A stretch of 64,000 bases of DNA from Kiloniellaceae bacterium (GCA_009377535.1 WHTV01000002.1:1-64000); one strand, 5' to 3'; counted from the first letter of the stretch, positions 10,470 through 21,375 are shown. A program made the numbers and translations. The notes: generated by a model from the letters alone, not told the origin.

Positions 10470-11342
10470 CTAGCTGACCGCCGAACCGTCTTCGGTCTCT
10501 GAAGAGGTGTCCGGCTGAAGGGACTGGGCCTCGTCAGTCGGCCGCGGCTTGCGGGGACGCCCCCGGCGGGGCCGCTGCGGCGCCTCGCCGTCGTCGGTCT
10601 TGGGCTGTGCCTGAACTTCGGGCCGTGCCTGGACCTCAGGCTGAGCCTGGGTCTCGGGACCGGCCGCCGGAGCGGCGGCCTCGGCGGGCCTGCGTGCGCC
10701 TTCCCGGGGGGCCGAACCGCGCTGTCCCGAATCACGTCGTGCCGGATCACGCTGTCCCGCATCACGTGGTCCAGAGTCGCGCTGTCCGGGATCACGTGGT
10801 CCAGAGTCGCGCTGTCCCGCATCACGTGGGCCAGAGTCGCGCTGTCCGGGATCACGTGGTCCAGAATCGCGCGGGCCAGACTCGCGCGGCGCCCGCTGCA
10901 CGGCGTTGCCGTTGTTCCGGGCCTCGTGCTGCCGCTCACCGCCGCTGTGACCCTGGCCGTTGGACGGCCCGTCATCGTCGTCGTCATCCTCGTCGTCGCT
11001 GCCGAAGTAGCCGTCGTCGCGGCCATAGGACTGCGGCTGAGGATCCTCCACTCGACGCCCCGAGGGCGTCGGGTCCGTGCTGTCGCTCAGAATGCGGAAA
11101 TAGTGCTCGGCATACTGATAGTAAGCCTCTGCAGCGACGCGGTCCCCGGTGGAGAAAGCATCGCGCGCCAAGCTCAAATACTTCTCAAAGACCTGCCGGG
11201 CATTGCCGCGGACCCTGCCGTCAGGTCCATTGCTGTCGAAGGTGTTGGTCCTGGATTGACCACCCCCGCCGCCGCCGCCGCCGTGCTGCTTGCGATTGGT
11301 CCGGCCGCGTGGCCGACGTCCGCTGTTGGAACCTTGTCTCAT
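10470..11342 (-). CDS. DUF4167 protein with RDxGxRD repeats
   Basis: This 290-residue protein has a conserved N-terminal DUF4167 region: a basic, glycine-rich start, then about residues 38-85 containing RGNARQVFEKYLSLARDAFSTGD and an AYYQYAEHYFRI segment. An acidic run of aspartates follows near residue 120. About residues 150-205 consist of a five-residue motif alternating as DSGPR / DPGQR / DAGQR. The C-terminus has a basic RPRRGRPRKPRP segment like an AT-hook. DUF4167 is characteristic of alphaproteobacteria and its function is not established; the basic tails suggest nucleic-acid binding (inference). Confidence 0.85.
   Translation of the reverse strand: MRQGSNSGRRPRGRTNRKQHGGGGGGGGQSRTNTFDSNGPDGRVRGNARQVFEKYLSLARDAFSTGDRVAAEAYYQYAEHYFRILSDSTDPTPSGRRVEDPQPQSYGRDDGYFGSDDEDDDDDDGPSNGQGHSGGERQHEARNNGNAVQRAPRESGPRDSGPRDPGQRDSGPRDAGQRDSGPRDPGQRDSGPRDAGQRDPARRDSGQRGSAPREGARRPAEAAAPAAGPETQAQPEVQARPEVQAQPKTDDGEAPQRPRRGRPRKPRPTDEAQSLQPDTSSETEDGSAVS
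10725..10885. repeat. in-gene tandem repeat of the DUF4167 gene
   Basis: Degenerate repeats of 15 and 30 bp (variants of TCACGTGGTCCAGAGTCGCG) encode the alternating RDSGPRDxGQ motif. All units are multiples of three and keep the frame, which suits length change by slippage or recombination. It is coding and not a CRISPR array. Confidence 0.85.
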
Positions 11343-11536
11343 CGTTCACTTGCTTCTGAATGGATTACTTGCCGCTAGCGCCCAGCAAAACCGCTCACAG
11401 TGCGATTTCGCGAGCTCTGAACCACACACAAGTTCATTTTGGGTGGTAGCTGCGTCTCCCCGAGACGCGGGAGCCATTTCGGCTCGGCCATACAAACGTA
11501 GAGGCCTTTGCCCACTATTCCAACTCTTTTTTTCAC

Positions 11537-12430
11537 TTATCCACGCCTCACTGCGGCCTGCGAGGCTGCATTTCTCCGCGCTTTCCGCCCCAGGAGACAG
11601 CGTTCGATCCCGCCCAGGTCGGTCGCCCGCCGCAACGGATCGATTCCCGCCGCCGCCAGCAGCGCCTCCACCGGCCCGGCCTGCCCCTGGCCGACCTCCA
11701 GAGCGAGAAGGCCGCCGGGTTTCAAGACCCCGACGGCCGCCGGAATCAGCGCGCGATAGGCGCTGAGACCGTCAGCCCCGCCGTCGAGCGCCGCCGGCGG
11801 GTCGTAACCGGCGACCTCCGGCGCGAGGCCGGCGATCTCGCCGCTCGCGATATAGGGCGGGTTGCCGATGACGACGTCCCAGGGCTCGCTCTCCAGGTCC
11901 AGCCCGTCTTCCCAGGAGTGCCGACGGAAGTCGGTCCGGCCGCCAAAGCCGAGACGGGCCGCGTTTTCTGCCGCCAGGGCGACCGCTTCGTCGTTGATGT
12001 CGATGCCGCAACCCGTGGCCCGCGGCAACTCGCTCAACAGCGCCAGCAAAAGGCAACCGGTCCCGGTGCCGAGGTCGAGGATCCTCAAGGCGACGGCGCG
12101 GTCCGGAAGCGTGGCGAGAACCGCCTCCACCAGGGTCTCGCTGTCCGGGCGCGGATCGAGGGTCGCGGCGTTGAGGGCGAAGAGAAGGCTCCAGAACTCG
12201 CGCTGCCCGAGGATGCGCGAGACCGGCTCACGCGCCGCGCGGCGCGCCACGGCGGCCTCGATGCGCGCCGCTTCCTCCTGCGACAGCGAACGCTCCGGCT
12301 GGGCCAGCAGCAGCTCCGGGCCGGCGCCCAGAAGGCGGCAGATCAGCAGGCGGGCATCGCCCCGTGCCGCCTCGACGCCGGCGGCGGCGAGCCGGCGGGT
12401 AGCCTCGGCGACGGCCTCGGCGAGCGTCAT
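11537..12430 (-). CDS. prmC: release factor glutamine methyltransferase PrmC
   Basis: This 297-residue SAM-dependent enzyme methylates the glutamine of the GGQ motif in release factors 1 and 2. It has an N-terminal helical domain, then a Rossmann fold with LDLGTGTGCLLLAL and the catalytic NPPY motif at residues 190-193. It begins 7 bp after the prfA stop, the common hemA-prfA-prmC order, so enzyme and substrate are coupled in expression. A C-terminal basic tail (GRKARRNAASQ) is slightly longer than in E. coli. Confidence 0.96.
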   Translation of the reverse strand: MTLAEAVAEATRRLAAAGVEAARGDARLLICRLLGAGPELLLAQPERSLSQEEAARIEAAVARRAAREPVSRILGQREFWSLLFALNAATLDPRPDSETLVEAVLATLPDRAVALRILDLGTGTGCLLLALLSELPRATGCGIDINDEAVALAAENAARLGFGGRTDFRRHSWEDGLDLESEPWDVVIGNPPYIASGEIAGLAPEVAGYDPPAALDGGADGLSAYRALIPAAVGVLKPGGLLALEVGQGQAGPVEALLAAAGIDPLRRATDLGGIERCLLGRKARRNAASQAAVRRG

Positions 12431-12437
12431 GACGCGC

Positions 12438-13514
12438 TCACTGCAGTTCGGCCAGCTTCTCGGCCTGGTCGGCGGAGATCAGCGGGTCGATCAACTCGTC
12501 CAGTGCCTCGCCGGTCAGCACGCGGTCGAGCTTGTAGAGTGTCAGGTTGATGCGGTGGTCGGTCACCCGGCCTTGCGGAAAGTTGTAGGTGCGGATGCGC
12601 TCCGAGCGGTCGCCGCTGCCGACCTGGCTCTTGCGCGAGGCGGCACGCTCATCGATCTGCTGCTGGCGCTGCGCCTCGTAGAGGCGCGCGCGCAGCACCT
12701 TCATGGCCTTGGCGCGGTTCTTGTGCTGCGATTTCTCGTCCTGGCACTGCACCACCACGCCGCTCGGCATATGGGTGATGCGCACCGCCGAGTCCGTGGT
12801 GTTCACGTGCTGGCCGCCGGCGCCCTGGGAGCGGTAGGTATCGACCCGCAGGTCCTTTTCGTCGATGTGGATGTCGACCTCTTCGGCCTCCGGCAGCACC
12901 GCCACGGTGGCGGCCGAGGTGTGGATGCGCCCGCCGGATTCGGTCACCGGCACGCGCTGCACGCGGTGGGCGCCGGATTCGAATTTCAGATGGGCGAAGA
13001 CGCCCTGCCCGGAGATCTGGGCGCTGGCCTCTCTGTAGCCGCCGATCTCAGTCTCCGAGGCATCGATCAGCTCGAAGCGCCAGCCGCGCAGCTCGGCATA
13101 GCGCTGATACATGCGCAGCAACTCGCCGGCAAAGAGCGCCGCCTCGTCCCCGCCGGTGCCGGCACGCACCTCCAGAATGGCGTTGCGCGCGTCGGCCTCG
13201 TCCTTCGGCAGCAGGAGGATCTTCAGGTCTTGCTCGAGCGCCGGCAGCCTGGCCTTCAGCGCATGGAACTCACTCTCCGCCAGGGCGCGCATCTCCGCGT
13301 CGGAGCGCGGGTCGGCGATCAGCTCGGCAAGATCGGCCATTTCGTGCTGGGAGCCGCGCAATGCCGCAATGCCCTGCACCACCGGCGTAAGGTCGGAAAA
13401 CTCCTTCAGCATAGCGGTATGCGCGGGCGAGCCCGGCTTGGGGTGGCTCGCCACCAGCTGCTGCAGCTCGTCATAGCGGCGCAGCACCCGATTGAGGCTC
13501 TCGTCGAGGTTCAC
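12438..13514 (-). CDS. prfA: peptide chain release factor 1
   Basis: This 358-residue RF1 recognises UAG and UAA in the ribosomal A site and triggers peptide release. The catalytic GGQ is at residues 233-235, exactly as in E. coli, within [15 protein letters not shown]. The start is GTG and overlaps the hemA stop as GTGA, implying translational coupling. Because RF1 reads UAG, its intact state bears on the amber-interrupted uspA gene at 8586-8999: nothing here suggests weakened UAG termination. Confidence 0.97.
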   Translation of the reverse strand: MNLDESLNRVLRRYDELQQLVASHPKPGSPAHTAMLKEFSDLTPVVQGIAALRGSQHEMADLAELIADPRSDAEMRALAESEFHALKARLPALEQDLKILLLPKDEADARNAILEVRAGTGGDEAALFAGELLRMYQRYAELRGWRFELIDASETEIGGYREASAQISGQGVFAHLKFESGAHRVQRVPVTESGGRIHTSAATVAVLPEAEEVDIHIDEKDLRVDTYRSQGAGGQHVNTTDSAVRITHMPSGVVVQCQDEKSQHKNRAKAMKVLRARLYEAQRQQQIDERAASRKSQVGSGDRSERIRTYNFPQGRVTDHRINLTLYKLDRVLTGEALDELIDPLISADQAEKLAELQ

Positions 13515-14836
13515 GGCTCTTCCCGCTCCCTATCCAGGTCCAGTTCATCGCCGTCGCCGGCAGCCTCCGGCAGCTCGAACAGCCGCCGGATCAGTTCTTC
13601 GAGCTCGGCAGCCAGGGCCGGGTCTTCCGCCACGCTGCGCCGCAGTGCCTCCGAAGGGCCATGCAGCAGCTTGTTGACGAGCAGGCGCGTCGCCGCCTGC
13701 GCATCCAGCTCGCCGCCTTGCAACACCTCGCGACGCACCGCCTCGAAGTGCCGGCGCAGGGCGACCAGCGAAGGCGTCGCCGAGCGTTCCGCCTGGCTGC
13801 GCAGGAAAGCCGCCAACTCGTCTTCGACAATGCCCCAGGCCAGGGCGCTGGCGGCGGCGCGGCCGCCGGATTGCTGACTGGCCAGGCGCTCCAGGTCATC
13901 GAGGTCGTAGACGAAGGCGTCGTCCAGTTCGCCGGTGCCCGGCTCGATGTCGGCCGGCACCCCGGCATCGATCAGCAGCACCGGACGATGGCGCCGCCGC
14001 TTCAGGGCCGCCGCCACTTGCTGCTTCAACAGGCAGAAGCGGCCGGTGCCGGCGTCCGACAGCACGATATCGGCATCCGCGAGGTGAAGGTCAAGCTCCT
14101 CCCAGGGCGCTACATGGCAGCCGAGGCGGCGCGCCACGGCCTCCGCGCGCGCCATCGAGCGATGCATGACCAGACGCCGGGCGACGCCGGCGGCGGCAAA
14201 GTCGTCGCTCAGCATCTCGCCCATCTCGCCGAGACCCAGCCAAAGCAGGTTGAGGCCGTCGAAGCGACCGAAGAGGTCGCGCGCCACCTGCACGGCGGCC
14301 AGCGTCATGGAGCTCGCCTGCTGGCCGATCGGGGTCTCGCGGCGGACCCGCTTGGCGGCGGCGAAGGCGGCGCGGGCGGCGGCGCCGAGATAAGGGCCGG
14401 AAAGACCGGCTTCCTGCGCCAGGCGGAAACTCTGCTTCACCTGGCCGAGGATCTGCGGCTCGCCCAGCACCTGGCTTTCCAGCGAGGCCGCCACCGCCAG
14501 CAGGTGGCGCAAGGCATCCTCGCCCAGGTGGCAATGGCTCTGGCCGGCGAGTTCGGCCGGGGCGCAGCCGGCGGCACCGGCGATGAGCTGCAGCAGTTGG
14601 CCGGCAACGCGCTGTCCCGGGCGCGTCACCACCACGAACTCGAGGCGCTCGCAGGTCGCCAGCACGAGGCCTTCCTCGCAGTCGAGCGTCTGCAGGGCGG
14701 CGATCAATCTTGGCTGGTCGGGCTCCTCCGCGAAAAGCGGGTCGCGCAGGCCGGTGGCCACCGTGCGGGCGTTGACGCCCAGCACGAGCAGGCGGTTCAG
14801 GGGGTCGTCGGCCGACATCGGCGCGCAGAGTGCCAT
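13511..14836 (-). CDS. hemA: glutamyl-tRNA reductase
   Basis: This 441-residue enzyme reduces glutamyl-tRNA to glutamate-1-semialdehyde, the first step of the C5 route to tetrapyrroles. The active-site cysteine is at about residue 62 in LATCERLEF, and the NADPH-binding motif [10 protein letters not shown] is present. The C5 enzyme in an alphaproteobacterium is notable because many members of the class make aminolevulinate with ALA synthase. The start is uncertain: ATG at 14836 or at 14818 (MSADDPLNR); neither has a good ribosome-binding site, and translation is probably coupled to hisS, whose stop is 10 bp upstream. Confidence 0.92.
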   Translation of the reverse strand: MALCAPMSADDPLNRLLVLGVNARTVATGLRDPLFAEEPDQPRLIAALQTLDCEEGLVLATCERLEFVVVTRPGQRVAGQLLQLIAGAAGCAPAELAGQSHCHLGEDALRHLLAVAASLESQVLGEPQILGQVKQSFRLAQEAGLSGPYLGAAARAAFAAAKRVRRETPIGQQASSMTLAAVQVARDLFGRFDGLNLLWLGLGEMGEMLSDDFAAAGVARRLVMHRSMARAEAVARRLGCHVAPWEELDLHLADADIVLSDAGTGRFCLLKQQVAAALKRRRHRPVLLIDAGVPADIEPGTGELDDAFVYDLDDLERLASQQSGGRAAASALAWGIVEDELAAFLRSQAERSATPSLVALRRHFEAVRREVLQGGELDAQAATRLLVNKLLHGPSEALRRSVAEDPALAAELEELIRRLFELPEAAGDGDELDLDREREEP

Positions 14837-14846
14837 GACGGCATCG

Positions 14847-16091
14847 CTAAGCGAGGCGGGAGAGGCGCTCGGCCAGACGATCGAGCGAGACGAGCTCCTG
14901 CTCACCCGAATCGAGGTCGCGCAAGGTCGCGCTTCCGGCCGCCAGCTCCTCCTCGCCGAACAGCAGCGCCGCACGGGCATTCATCTTGTTGGCCCGCTGC
15001 AGGCGCTTCTTCAGGTTGCCGGAATAGCCGAGCTCCACGGCGAAGCCGGCATGGCGCAGATCCTGCGTGAGCTTGAGCGCAGCCGCCTGCGCCGCCTCAC
15101 CGACCGGCACCACGACGATCGGGCGCGGTGGCAGCGGCGGCTCGGCCAGCAGGAGCGACAGTCGCTCCACGCCGGCGGCCCAGCCGATGCCGGGCACCGA
15201 GGGCCCGCCCATGGTCTCGACCAGGCCGTCGTAGCGGCCGCCGGCCAGCACGGTGCCCTGCGCGCCCAGCGCCGTCGTGGTGAACTCGAAGGCGGTATGG
15301 GTGTAATAGTCGAGGCCGCGCACCAGGCGGTCATTCAGCGTGTAGCCGATGCCGAGCAGGTCGAGGCCGGCCAGCACGCCGGCGAAGAAGTCCCGGCTCT
15401 GCTGGTTGAGATAGTCGCCGAACAGCGGCGCGTGCTCGATCAGCTGGCGGTCGCCCTTATCCTTGGAATCGAGGATGCGCAGCGGATTGCGGGTCAGGCG
15501 GTCGCGGCTGTCGTCCGACAGCTCGTCGCGGTAGGCGGAGAAGTACTCGACCAGCGCCGCGCGGTAGGCCTTGCGGCTCTCCGGGTCGCCCAGGGTGTTC
15601 AGCTCGAGCGTGGTGTGCTGGCCGAGGCCGAGCGCAGCCAGGATGTCGGCGCCGAGCGCGATGATCTCGACGTCGGCCAGCGGCTCGGCGACACCCAGCA
15701 GCTCGACGTCGATCTGGTGGAACTGTCGGTAGCGGCCCTTCTGCGGCCGCTCATGGCGGAACATCGGGCCATTGTAGAATACTTTCAGCGGCAGACTCTG
15801 CGTCAGTCCGCCGGAGATCAGCGCGCGCGCCACGCCGGCCGTCGCCTCCGGCCGCAGCGTGACCTGCTCGCCTTCGCCGATCGCGAAGGTGTACATCTCC
15901 TTGGTCACCACGTCGGAGGTTTCCCCGAGTGTGCGCTTGAACACCTCGGTGAACTCGAAGACCGGTGTCGCCATCTCGTGATAGCCGTAGCGCGCCGCCA
16001 CCGCGCGCGCCGTCTCGATCACCACGCGGTGGCGGCGCATCTCGTCGGGCAATATGTCGCGGGTGCCCCTGACGGGCTGCAGGCTGTTCAC
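14847..16091 (-). CDS. hisS: histidyl-tRNA synthetase
   Basis: This 414-residue class II synthetase charges tRNA-His. The motif [13 protein letters not shown] opens the protein, motif 2 lies in [19 protein letters not shown], and the histidine-specific [12 protein letters not shown] is intact, with an anticodon-binding domain at the end. The start is taken as GTG at 16091, preceded by CCGGAG; the longer frame upstream lacks similarity and runs across the end of ispG. It sits between ispG and hemA in a same-strand block. Confidence 0.95.
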   Translation of the reverse strand: MNSLQPVRGTRDILPDEMRRHRVVIETARAVAARYGYHEMATPVFEFTEVFKRTLGETSDVVTKEMYTFAIGEGEQVTLRPEATAGVARALISGGLTQSLPLKVFYNGPMFRHERPQKGRYRQFHQIDVELLGVAEPLADVEIIALGADILAALGLGQHTTLELNTLGDPESRKAYRAALVEYFSAYRDELSDDSRDRLTRNPLRILDSKDKGDRQLIEHAPLFGDYLNQQSRDFFAGVLAGLDLLGIGYTLNDRLVRGLDYYTHTAFEFTTTALGAQGTVLAGGRYDGLVETMGGPSVPGIGWAAGVERLSLLLAEPPLPPRPIVVVPVGEAAQAAALKLTQDLRHAGFAVELGYSGNLKKRLQRANKMNARAALLFGEEELAAGSATLRDLDSGEQELVSLDRLAERLSRLA

Positions 16092-16117
16092 GGGGAAAGG
16101 GCTCCGGAAGGGGCGGG

Positions 16118-17281
16118 TCAGGAAGCGGCGGCGGTGATTTTGCCGCCGGTCGCGCCGCTCTCGGCGGCTGCTTCTTCTGCGGCCTTGGCAGCCTCGATCT
16201 CGGCCGCCTTGGCTTCGACCAGCTCGACCAGGTGGTCGACGATATTGTCGTCCTTCAGGCGATGGTCGGGCAGGCCGTTCAGGTAGACCTGGTGGGTGCC
16301 GCGCCCGCCGCCCGCGAAGCCGACATCGGTCATCAGGGCCTCGCCCGGGCCGTTCACCACGCAACCGATCACGGAAACCGTCAAGGGCGTGGTGATGTGG
16401 GCGAGGCGCTGCTCCAGCACTTCGACGGTCTTGATGACCTGGAACTGCTGGCGTGCGCAGGATGGGCAGGAAATCACGTTGACGCCGCGGTGGCGCAGGC
16501 CGAGCGACTTCAGGATGTCGAAGCCGACCTTGACCTCCTCCACCGGGTCGGCCGAGAGCGACACGCGGATGGTGTCGCCGATGCCGGCCCACAGCAGGTT
16601 GCCCATGCCGATGGACGACTTGATGGTGCCGCTGCGCAGGCCGCCGGCTTCGGTGACGCCGAGGTGCAGCGGGTAGTCGCAGGCATCCGCCAGGGCGGTA
16701 TAGGCGGCCGCCGCGAGGAACACGTCGGAGGCCTTGCAGGAGATCTTGAACTCGAAGAAGTCCTCCTCCTCCAGGATGCGCGCGTGGTTCAGCGCGCTTT
16801 CCACCATGGCCTCGGGACAGGGCTCGCCGTAGCGCTCCAGCAGCTCCTTCTCCAGCGAGCCGGCATTCACGCCGATGCGCATGGAGCAGTTGTTGTCGCG
16901 CGCCGCCTTGACCACCTCGCGCACGCGCTCGCGCGAGCCGATGTTGCCGGGGTTGATGCGCAGGCAGGCAGCCCCCGCTTCCGCCGCCTCGATGCCGCGG
17001 CGGTAGTGGAAATGAATGTCGGCGACGATCGGGACGGTGACTTCCGGGACGATCTTCTTCAGCGCCGCGGTGGACTCTTCATCGGGACAGGAAATCCGCA
17101 CGATGTCGGCGCCCGCGATCTCCAGCGCGCGCACCTGGTCGATGGTGCCCTGGATATCCGTCGTCAGCGTATTGGTCATGGACTGGACGCTGATCGGCGC
17201 ATCGCCGCCCACCGGCACCTTGCCGACGTGGATCTGGCGCGACTTGCGCCGGAAAATGTCGCGATAAGGGCGAACGCTCAT
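16118..17281 (-). CDS. ispG: 4-hydroxy-3-methylbut-2-enyl diphosphate synthase
   Basis: This 387-residue iron-sulfur enzyme converts MEcPP to HMBPP in the non-mevalonate isoprenoid pathway. The SVQSMTNT opening, the CPSC pair near residues 271-274 and the GCVVNGPGE motif that complete the [4Fe-4S] site are present. The last 25 residues form an alanine/glutamate-rich tail that is not part of the fold. The gene is 26 bp upstream of hisS on the same strand. Confidence 0.96.
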   Translation of the reverse strand: MSVRPYRDIFRRKSRQIHVGKVPVGGDAPISVQSMTNTLTTDIQGTIDQVRALEIAGADIVRISCPDEESTAALKKIVPEVTVPIVADIHFHYRRGIEAAEAGAACLRINPGNIGSRERVREVVKAARDNNCSMRIGVNAGSLEKELLERYGEPCPEAMVESALNHARILEEEDFFEFKISCKASDVFLAAAAYTALADACDYPLHLGVTEAGGLRSGTIKSSIGMGNLLWAGIGDTIRVSLSADPVEEVKVGFDILKSLGLRHRGVNVISCPSCARQQFQVIKTVEVLEQRLAHITTPLTVSVIGCVVNGPGEALMTDVGFAGGGRGTHQVYLNGLPDHRLKDDNIVDHLVELVEAKAAEIEAAKAAEEAAAESGATGGKITAAAS

Positions 17282-17489
17282 GCCTTGCTGTCCTAAGATC
17301 CGCCGGGCCGACGTCCCCTCCGGGACGGTCCAATCGCCTCTGGGCGACTATGTCAGGGCCGTTTGGACTGCTTTCAAGTAGTTCCCCCCGGCCGGCGATG
17401 ACGGTCGGGCGGGCATGCGCGCGCAAGATGCGCCGAAATGGCGGAAACTTCAAGACTAAGGCCGGGAAGCGACCGGCAGGGCGGCAGCT

Positions 17490-18869
17490 TCAGGGCTGGC
17501 GGCCGGCCCCGCCGCTCAGCGCCTCGGGATCGAGGGGAATGTTGCGGCGCACCGCCCCTACCGGCCCCAAGGCGGGCAGCGCAGAGCCATCGACGCTGAT
17601 TTCCAGGCCACCGGCATTGCCGGTCAGCAGGGTAAGGTCGGCCTGGTTGGGCACTTTGTAGCTGTCGCCGACGCGCAGCACGCGGGTCAGCAGCAGGTTG
17701 CCCTCGCGGTCGCGCACCTGCACCCAGGCATCCTGGTTGGCCTTCAAGACGACGCGCGCGTCGCCGTTTTCCTCGCCGTAGACGGTCGGCTGATGATTGC
17801 GCAGGAAGGCCGTCGCCGAGGTATCGCTCTCCGGCGCCGCGGGGATGGAATAGGGTTCGCTGGGGCTGGCGGCTTCGCTCGCCGGCGACTCCGCGGCGGA
17901 CGTTTCGCCGGCCGCTGCCCCGGCGGGGGGCACGGCGGCCTGCTGGTCGGCGGCTGCTGTGGCCGGCGCAAGCGCAGATCCGGCCGCCTGCGCGTTCTGC
18001 GGGCGCCGCCCCATGCCGTCCTGCGGCACGGAACTGCCCTGGGGCGCGGCGGCAGGCGGGGCCTGCACGGGCGTGGCGCCACCGGCCTGTGGCGCGGCCG
18101 GCGCCTCGCCTTGCGGCGCCGCGGTGGACGTCATGGGTGTCGCAGCAGCCGGCGGCGCATCGCTGGCGGCCGCGCGCCCGGGCTGGGTCGCTGCCGGTGC
18201 CGCGGCACCGGTCTCGGTCCGCTCGCTGGCCGGCCGCGCCGGCTCGACCGGAGCCTGTGGTGTCGCGCTGGCGGGAGCGGCAGGCTCCGGAGCGGCCGGG
18301 CGGGCGTCCTCGGCAGCCGTGGTGGCGCCCTCGACCAATTCCTGCAACTGCTCGGGCACGGGGGCGACCAGGTCGCCCAGGTTTTCGCCGTTGTTGGAGA
18401 GATAGAACCAGATGCCGTAGGCGCCGGCGAAAAGCAGCGCCGCGACCAGGAAAACCGCGCCACCGGGCATCTTGCCTTCCGGCGCCGGTGTCGGGAAATG
18501 CAGCTTTGTCTGGCTGTCGAGGCCTGCGACCTCGCTCTTGAAGCGATCGACGATCTGGTCGCCGTCCAGGCCCAGATAGTCCGCGTAGGTCCGCACGAAG
18601 CCAATGGCATAGGCGGGCCCGGGGAGATTCTCGTACTGGCCGCGCTCGATGGCGTCGAGGTAGGAATAGCGGATACAGAGCACCCCGGCGATCGACCGCA
18701 GGTCATGGCCGAGTTGCTGGCGTGCGCGAATCAGCGTATCGGCAACGCTTTCGCCGACCAGCTTCTGCGCGATGGGAATCTCCGAAGGGCCGTCAATCTG
18801 CACCAGCTTCGGTTCCCCGAGCTTGGGCTCTTCGCGCTTATGTTCGCTCTTCTTCAAAGGGTGGGCCAC
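17490..18869 (-). CDS. RodZ-like helix-turn-helix membrane protein (HTH_25 + DUF4115)
   Basis: This 459-residue protein has a cytoplasmic HTH_25 domain (about 40-110, with LRSIAGVLCIRYSYLDAIE), one membrane helix (about 137-157, GAVFLVAALLFAGAYGIWFYL core), a long Ala/Pro/Gln-rich linker and a C-terminal DUF4115 domain (about 365-440). The architecture matches RodZ, the MreB-linked cell-shape factor, and its position before ispG is common for rodZ. The start is GTG at 18869. The linker of roughly 200 residues is low-complexity and probably spans the periplasm. Confidence 0.88.
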   Translation of the reverse strand: MAHPLKKSEHKREEPKLGEPKLVQIDGPSEIPIAQKLVGESVADTLIRARQQLGHDLRSIAGVLCIRYSYLDAIERGQYENLPGPAYAIGFVRTYADYLGLDGDQIVDRFKSEVAGLDSQTKLHFPTPAPEGKMPGGAVFLVAALLFAGAYGIWFYLSNNGENLGDLVAPVPEQLQELVEGATTAAEDARPAAPEPAAPASATPQAPVEPARPASERTETGAAAPAATQPGRAAASDAPPAAATPMTSTAAPQGEAPAAPQAGGATPVQAPPAAAPQGSSVPQDGMGRRPQNAQAAGSALAPATAAADQQAAVPPAGAAAGETSAAESPASEAASPSEPYSIPAAPESDTSATAFLRNHQPTVYGEENGDARVVLKANQDAWVQVRDREGNLLLTRVLRVGDSYKVPNQADLTLLTGNAGGLEISVDGSALPALGPVGAVRRNIPLDPEALSGGAGRQP

Positions 18870-19054
18870 GGGATCTCACATCTTCCGGACTGGAAACGAC
18901 GCCTTCAGGCGAACAGGGCCGCCAAGCGGTCAGGCCGCGTCGCGATCATGCGCACTCGATTCAGCGCTTTGCGCGATCACTGCGGAAGGTCGACATCTTC
19001 GCCGGCGCCATTTACCAGGCTATTTAACAATTTTCGCTCTGCCGCAGCAACGCG

Positions 19055-21334
19055 TTAGATCGTCACGTCGTGATCCGACGCATATGACCTTAACTGCTCG
19101 CGGATACTGTGATCCGGCAAAGTTAATAATTGATTGATGAAGCCCTGCAGAGAGGCGACGTCAAGCCCGCGCAGCATGGTTTTCACCTGGTCGACTGCCT
19201 GTGGCGCCATCGAGAGGCGCCGCAGGCCGCAGCCGATCAGCGCCATGGCCTCCAGCGGGTGGCCGGCCATCTCTCCGCAGGCCGTCAGCGGCACTCCCTG
19301 CTCGGCCGCCTGGGAGGCGATGCGGTGGATAAAGGTGAGCACCGCCGGCGACAGCACGTCGTAGCGCCGCGCCAGCCGCGGATTGCCGCGGTCCGCCGCG
19401 AAGAGGAACTGCACCAGGTCGTTGGTGCCGAGGGAAACGAAGTCGCAGCGCGGCAGCAGCTGCGTCAGCTGCAAGGCCAAGGCCGGCACTTCCAGCATGG
19501 CGCCGACCCGGATTTCCGCCGGCAGGCGGTCCCCGAAGGCCCTCTCGCGCTCGATCTCGCGCTGCAGCAGCGCCTTGGCCGCCTCGAACTCGGCGACATC
19601 GCTGACCATGGGGAACATGACGGAAAGGCTGCGCCCCGCCGCAGCGTGCAGCAGGGCGCGCAGCTGGCGGCGCAGCAGCGCCGGCCGGTCGAGGCCGATG
19701 CGGATGGCCCGCCAGCCCATCGCCGGGTTCGCCTCGCCGTCGCCGCGCCAATAGGGCAGCACCTTGTCGCCGCCGACATCGAGGGTGCGGAACACGACCG
19801 GCTTGCCGGCCGCGGCGTCGAGGATGCGGCTGTAGATCTCCGTCTGGGTGGACACGTCCGGAAAGGAGTCGCGGATCATGAAAGGCACTTCGGTGCGGTA
19901 CAGCCCGATGCCCTCGACGCCACCGTCTTGCAGGTGCGGCAGGTCGATCATCAACCCCGCATTGATCAGGAGGGAAACGGCCGCGCCGTCGCGGCTGACC
20001 GACGGCAGGCCGCGCACCGCGCGGAAGGCCTGCCGCTGGCGCTCCTTGGCAACGATGCTCTCGGCGAAGCCGGCCAGCACCGCCCCGCTGGGCCGCAGCA
20101 GCACCTGGCCGGTCTCCCCGTCGACGATCACCCGGTCGCCCTCACGCGCCTCGGTGCCGATGCCCGGGCAGCGCCCGATCATGGGGATCTGCAGGGCGCG
20201 GGCGACGATGGCCACGTGGGATGTCGGCGCACTGTGCTCCAGCACGACGGCGCGCAGCCGGCTCTGGTCGTAGTCGAGCAGTTCCGCCGGGCCGAGGTCC
20301 GAGGCGATCAGCACCATGTCCTGCGGCAGGTTCTCCTCGCGCTTCGCCTCCAGGCCCAGCAGGTGGTGCAGCAGCCGGTTGCCCAGGTCGTCGAGGTCGG
20401 CCAGGCGCGCGCGCAGGTAGGGGTCCTTGATCGCGATCATGCGCGCACGGGTTTCGTTTTGAATCTTCTGCACCGCCGCCTCGGCCGTCAGACCGCCGTG
20501 CACGGCGTCGTGCATGCGCCTGAGCCAGCCGCGGTCGTCGGCGAACATGCGGTAGGTTTCCAGCACTTCGCGGTGCTCGCCGGCGCGGGCCACTTCGCTG
20601 CGCGCGAACATGATGTCGAGCGCGTCGCGCATCTCGCCGAGGGCCCCGTCGAGGCGCACGAGCTCGGCTTCCGGATCCTCCGCCACGACCTGGGTGATGA
20701 CGATGCCGCGCTGGTGCGGCACGGCGGTGCCGATGGCAATGCCCTCGTTCAGCACAATGCCGCTGAGGCGTGCCGGCATGTCGCCCCCGGGCGTCCCCGA
20801 GGTGCCCGCCGACGCGTCGAGCAGGCGGTCGCCAGTCAGCATCTCCGCCAGCACCATGGCGACGGTCTCGAGGGCTTCGACCTCTTCTTCCGTGTAGTTG
20901 CGCTGGATCCGGTTCTGCACCACCAGGACGCCGAGCACCCGGCCGCCGCGCATGATCGGCACACCCATCAGCGATTGGTAGACCTCCTCGCCGGTTTCCG
21001 GGAAGTAGGCGAAGTTGGGATGACTCTGGGCGTCGGCCAGGGCGACCGAGCGCGCCTGTGCGGCAATCAGGCCGACCAGGCCCTGGTTGATCCGCATGCG
21101 CGTCTTGTGCACGGCGGCCGGCTTCAGGCCCTTGGTGGCGAAGAGCTCCAGCACGTCGCCGCTGCGCAGCAGGTAGATCGAGCAGACTTCGGCGACGATG
21201 TCCTGGGCGATCAGGTCGACCACCTGGTCGAGCCGCGCCTGGCTGGAGCCGCTGCCCTTCATCAGGTCGCGCAGCAGGCGAAGCAAGCGGCGCGATCCCG
21301 CCCAGCCGTGATCCATGCCCGGGGGCGCGCTCAC
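19055..21334 (-). CDS. ptsP: phosphoenolpyruvate-protein phosphotransferase PtsP (EI-Ntr)
   Basis: This 759-residue enzyme I of the nitrogen phosphotransferase system transfers phosphate from PEP to NPr. It has an N-terminal GAF domain (about 20-165), an HPr-binding region, the phosphohistidine domain with SAPTSHVAIVAR and a C-terminal PEP-binding barrel with SLGTNDLVQ and CGEMAGHP. It lies 41 bp downstream of lysC on the same strand, the usual alphaproteobacterial order. The start is GTG at 21334; ATG at 21316 is an equal alternative. Confidence 0.95.
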   Translation of the reverse strand: MSAPPGMDHGWAGSRRLLRLLRDLMKGSGSSQARLDQVVDLIAQDIVAEVCSIYLLRSGDVLELFATKGLKPAAVHKTRMRINQGLVGLIAAQARSVALADAQSHPNFAYFPETGEEVYQSLMGVPIMRGGRVLGVLVVQNRIQRNYTEEEVEALETVAMVLAEMLTGDRLLDASAGTSGTPGGDMPARLSGIVLNEGIAIGTAVPHQRGIVITQVVAEDPEAELVRLDGALGEMRDALDIMFARSEVARAGEHREVLETYRMFADDRGWLRRMHDAVHGGLTAEAAVQKIQNETRARMIAIKDPYLRARLADLDDLGNRLLHHLLGLEAKREENLPQDMVLIASDLGPAELLDYDQSRLRAVVLEHSAPTSHVAIVARALQIPMIGRCPGIGTEAREGDRVIVDGETGQVLLRPSGAVLAGFAESIVAKERQRQAFRAVRGLPSVSRDGAAVSLLINAGLMIDLPHLQDGGVEGIGLYRTEVPFMIRDSFPDVSTQTEIYSRILDAAAGKPVVFRTLDVGGDKVLPYWRGDGEANPAMGWRAIRIGLDRPALLRRQLRALLHAAAGRSLSVMFPMVSDVAEFEAAKALLQREIERERAFGDRLPAEIRVGAMLEVPALALQLTQLLPRCDFVSLGTNDLVQFLFAADRGNPRLARRYDVLSPAVLTFIHRIASQAAEQGVPLTACGEMAGHPLEAMALIGCGLRRLSMAPQAVDQVKTMLRGLDVASLQGFINQLLTLPDHSIREQLRSYASDHDVTI

Positions 21335-21375
21335 GCCCCGGGCCCCCGCCGGATCACCCGTGGCATGTCATCGTC

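Noticed and set aside
10725..10885. Repeat array resembling a CRISPR
   Set aside because: Units are contiguous, lack spacers, keep the reading frame of the DUF4167 gene and no cas genes are present.
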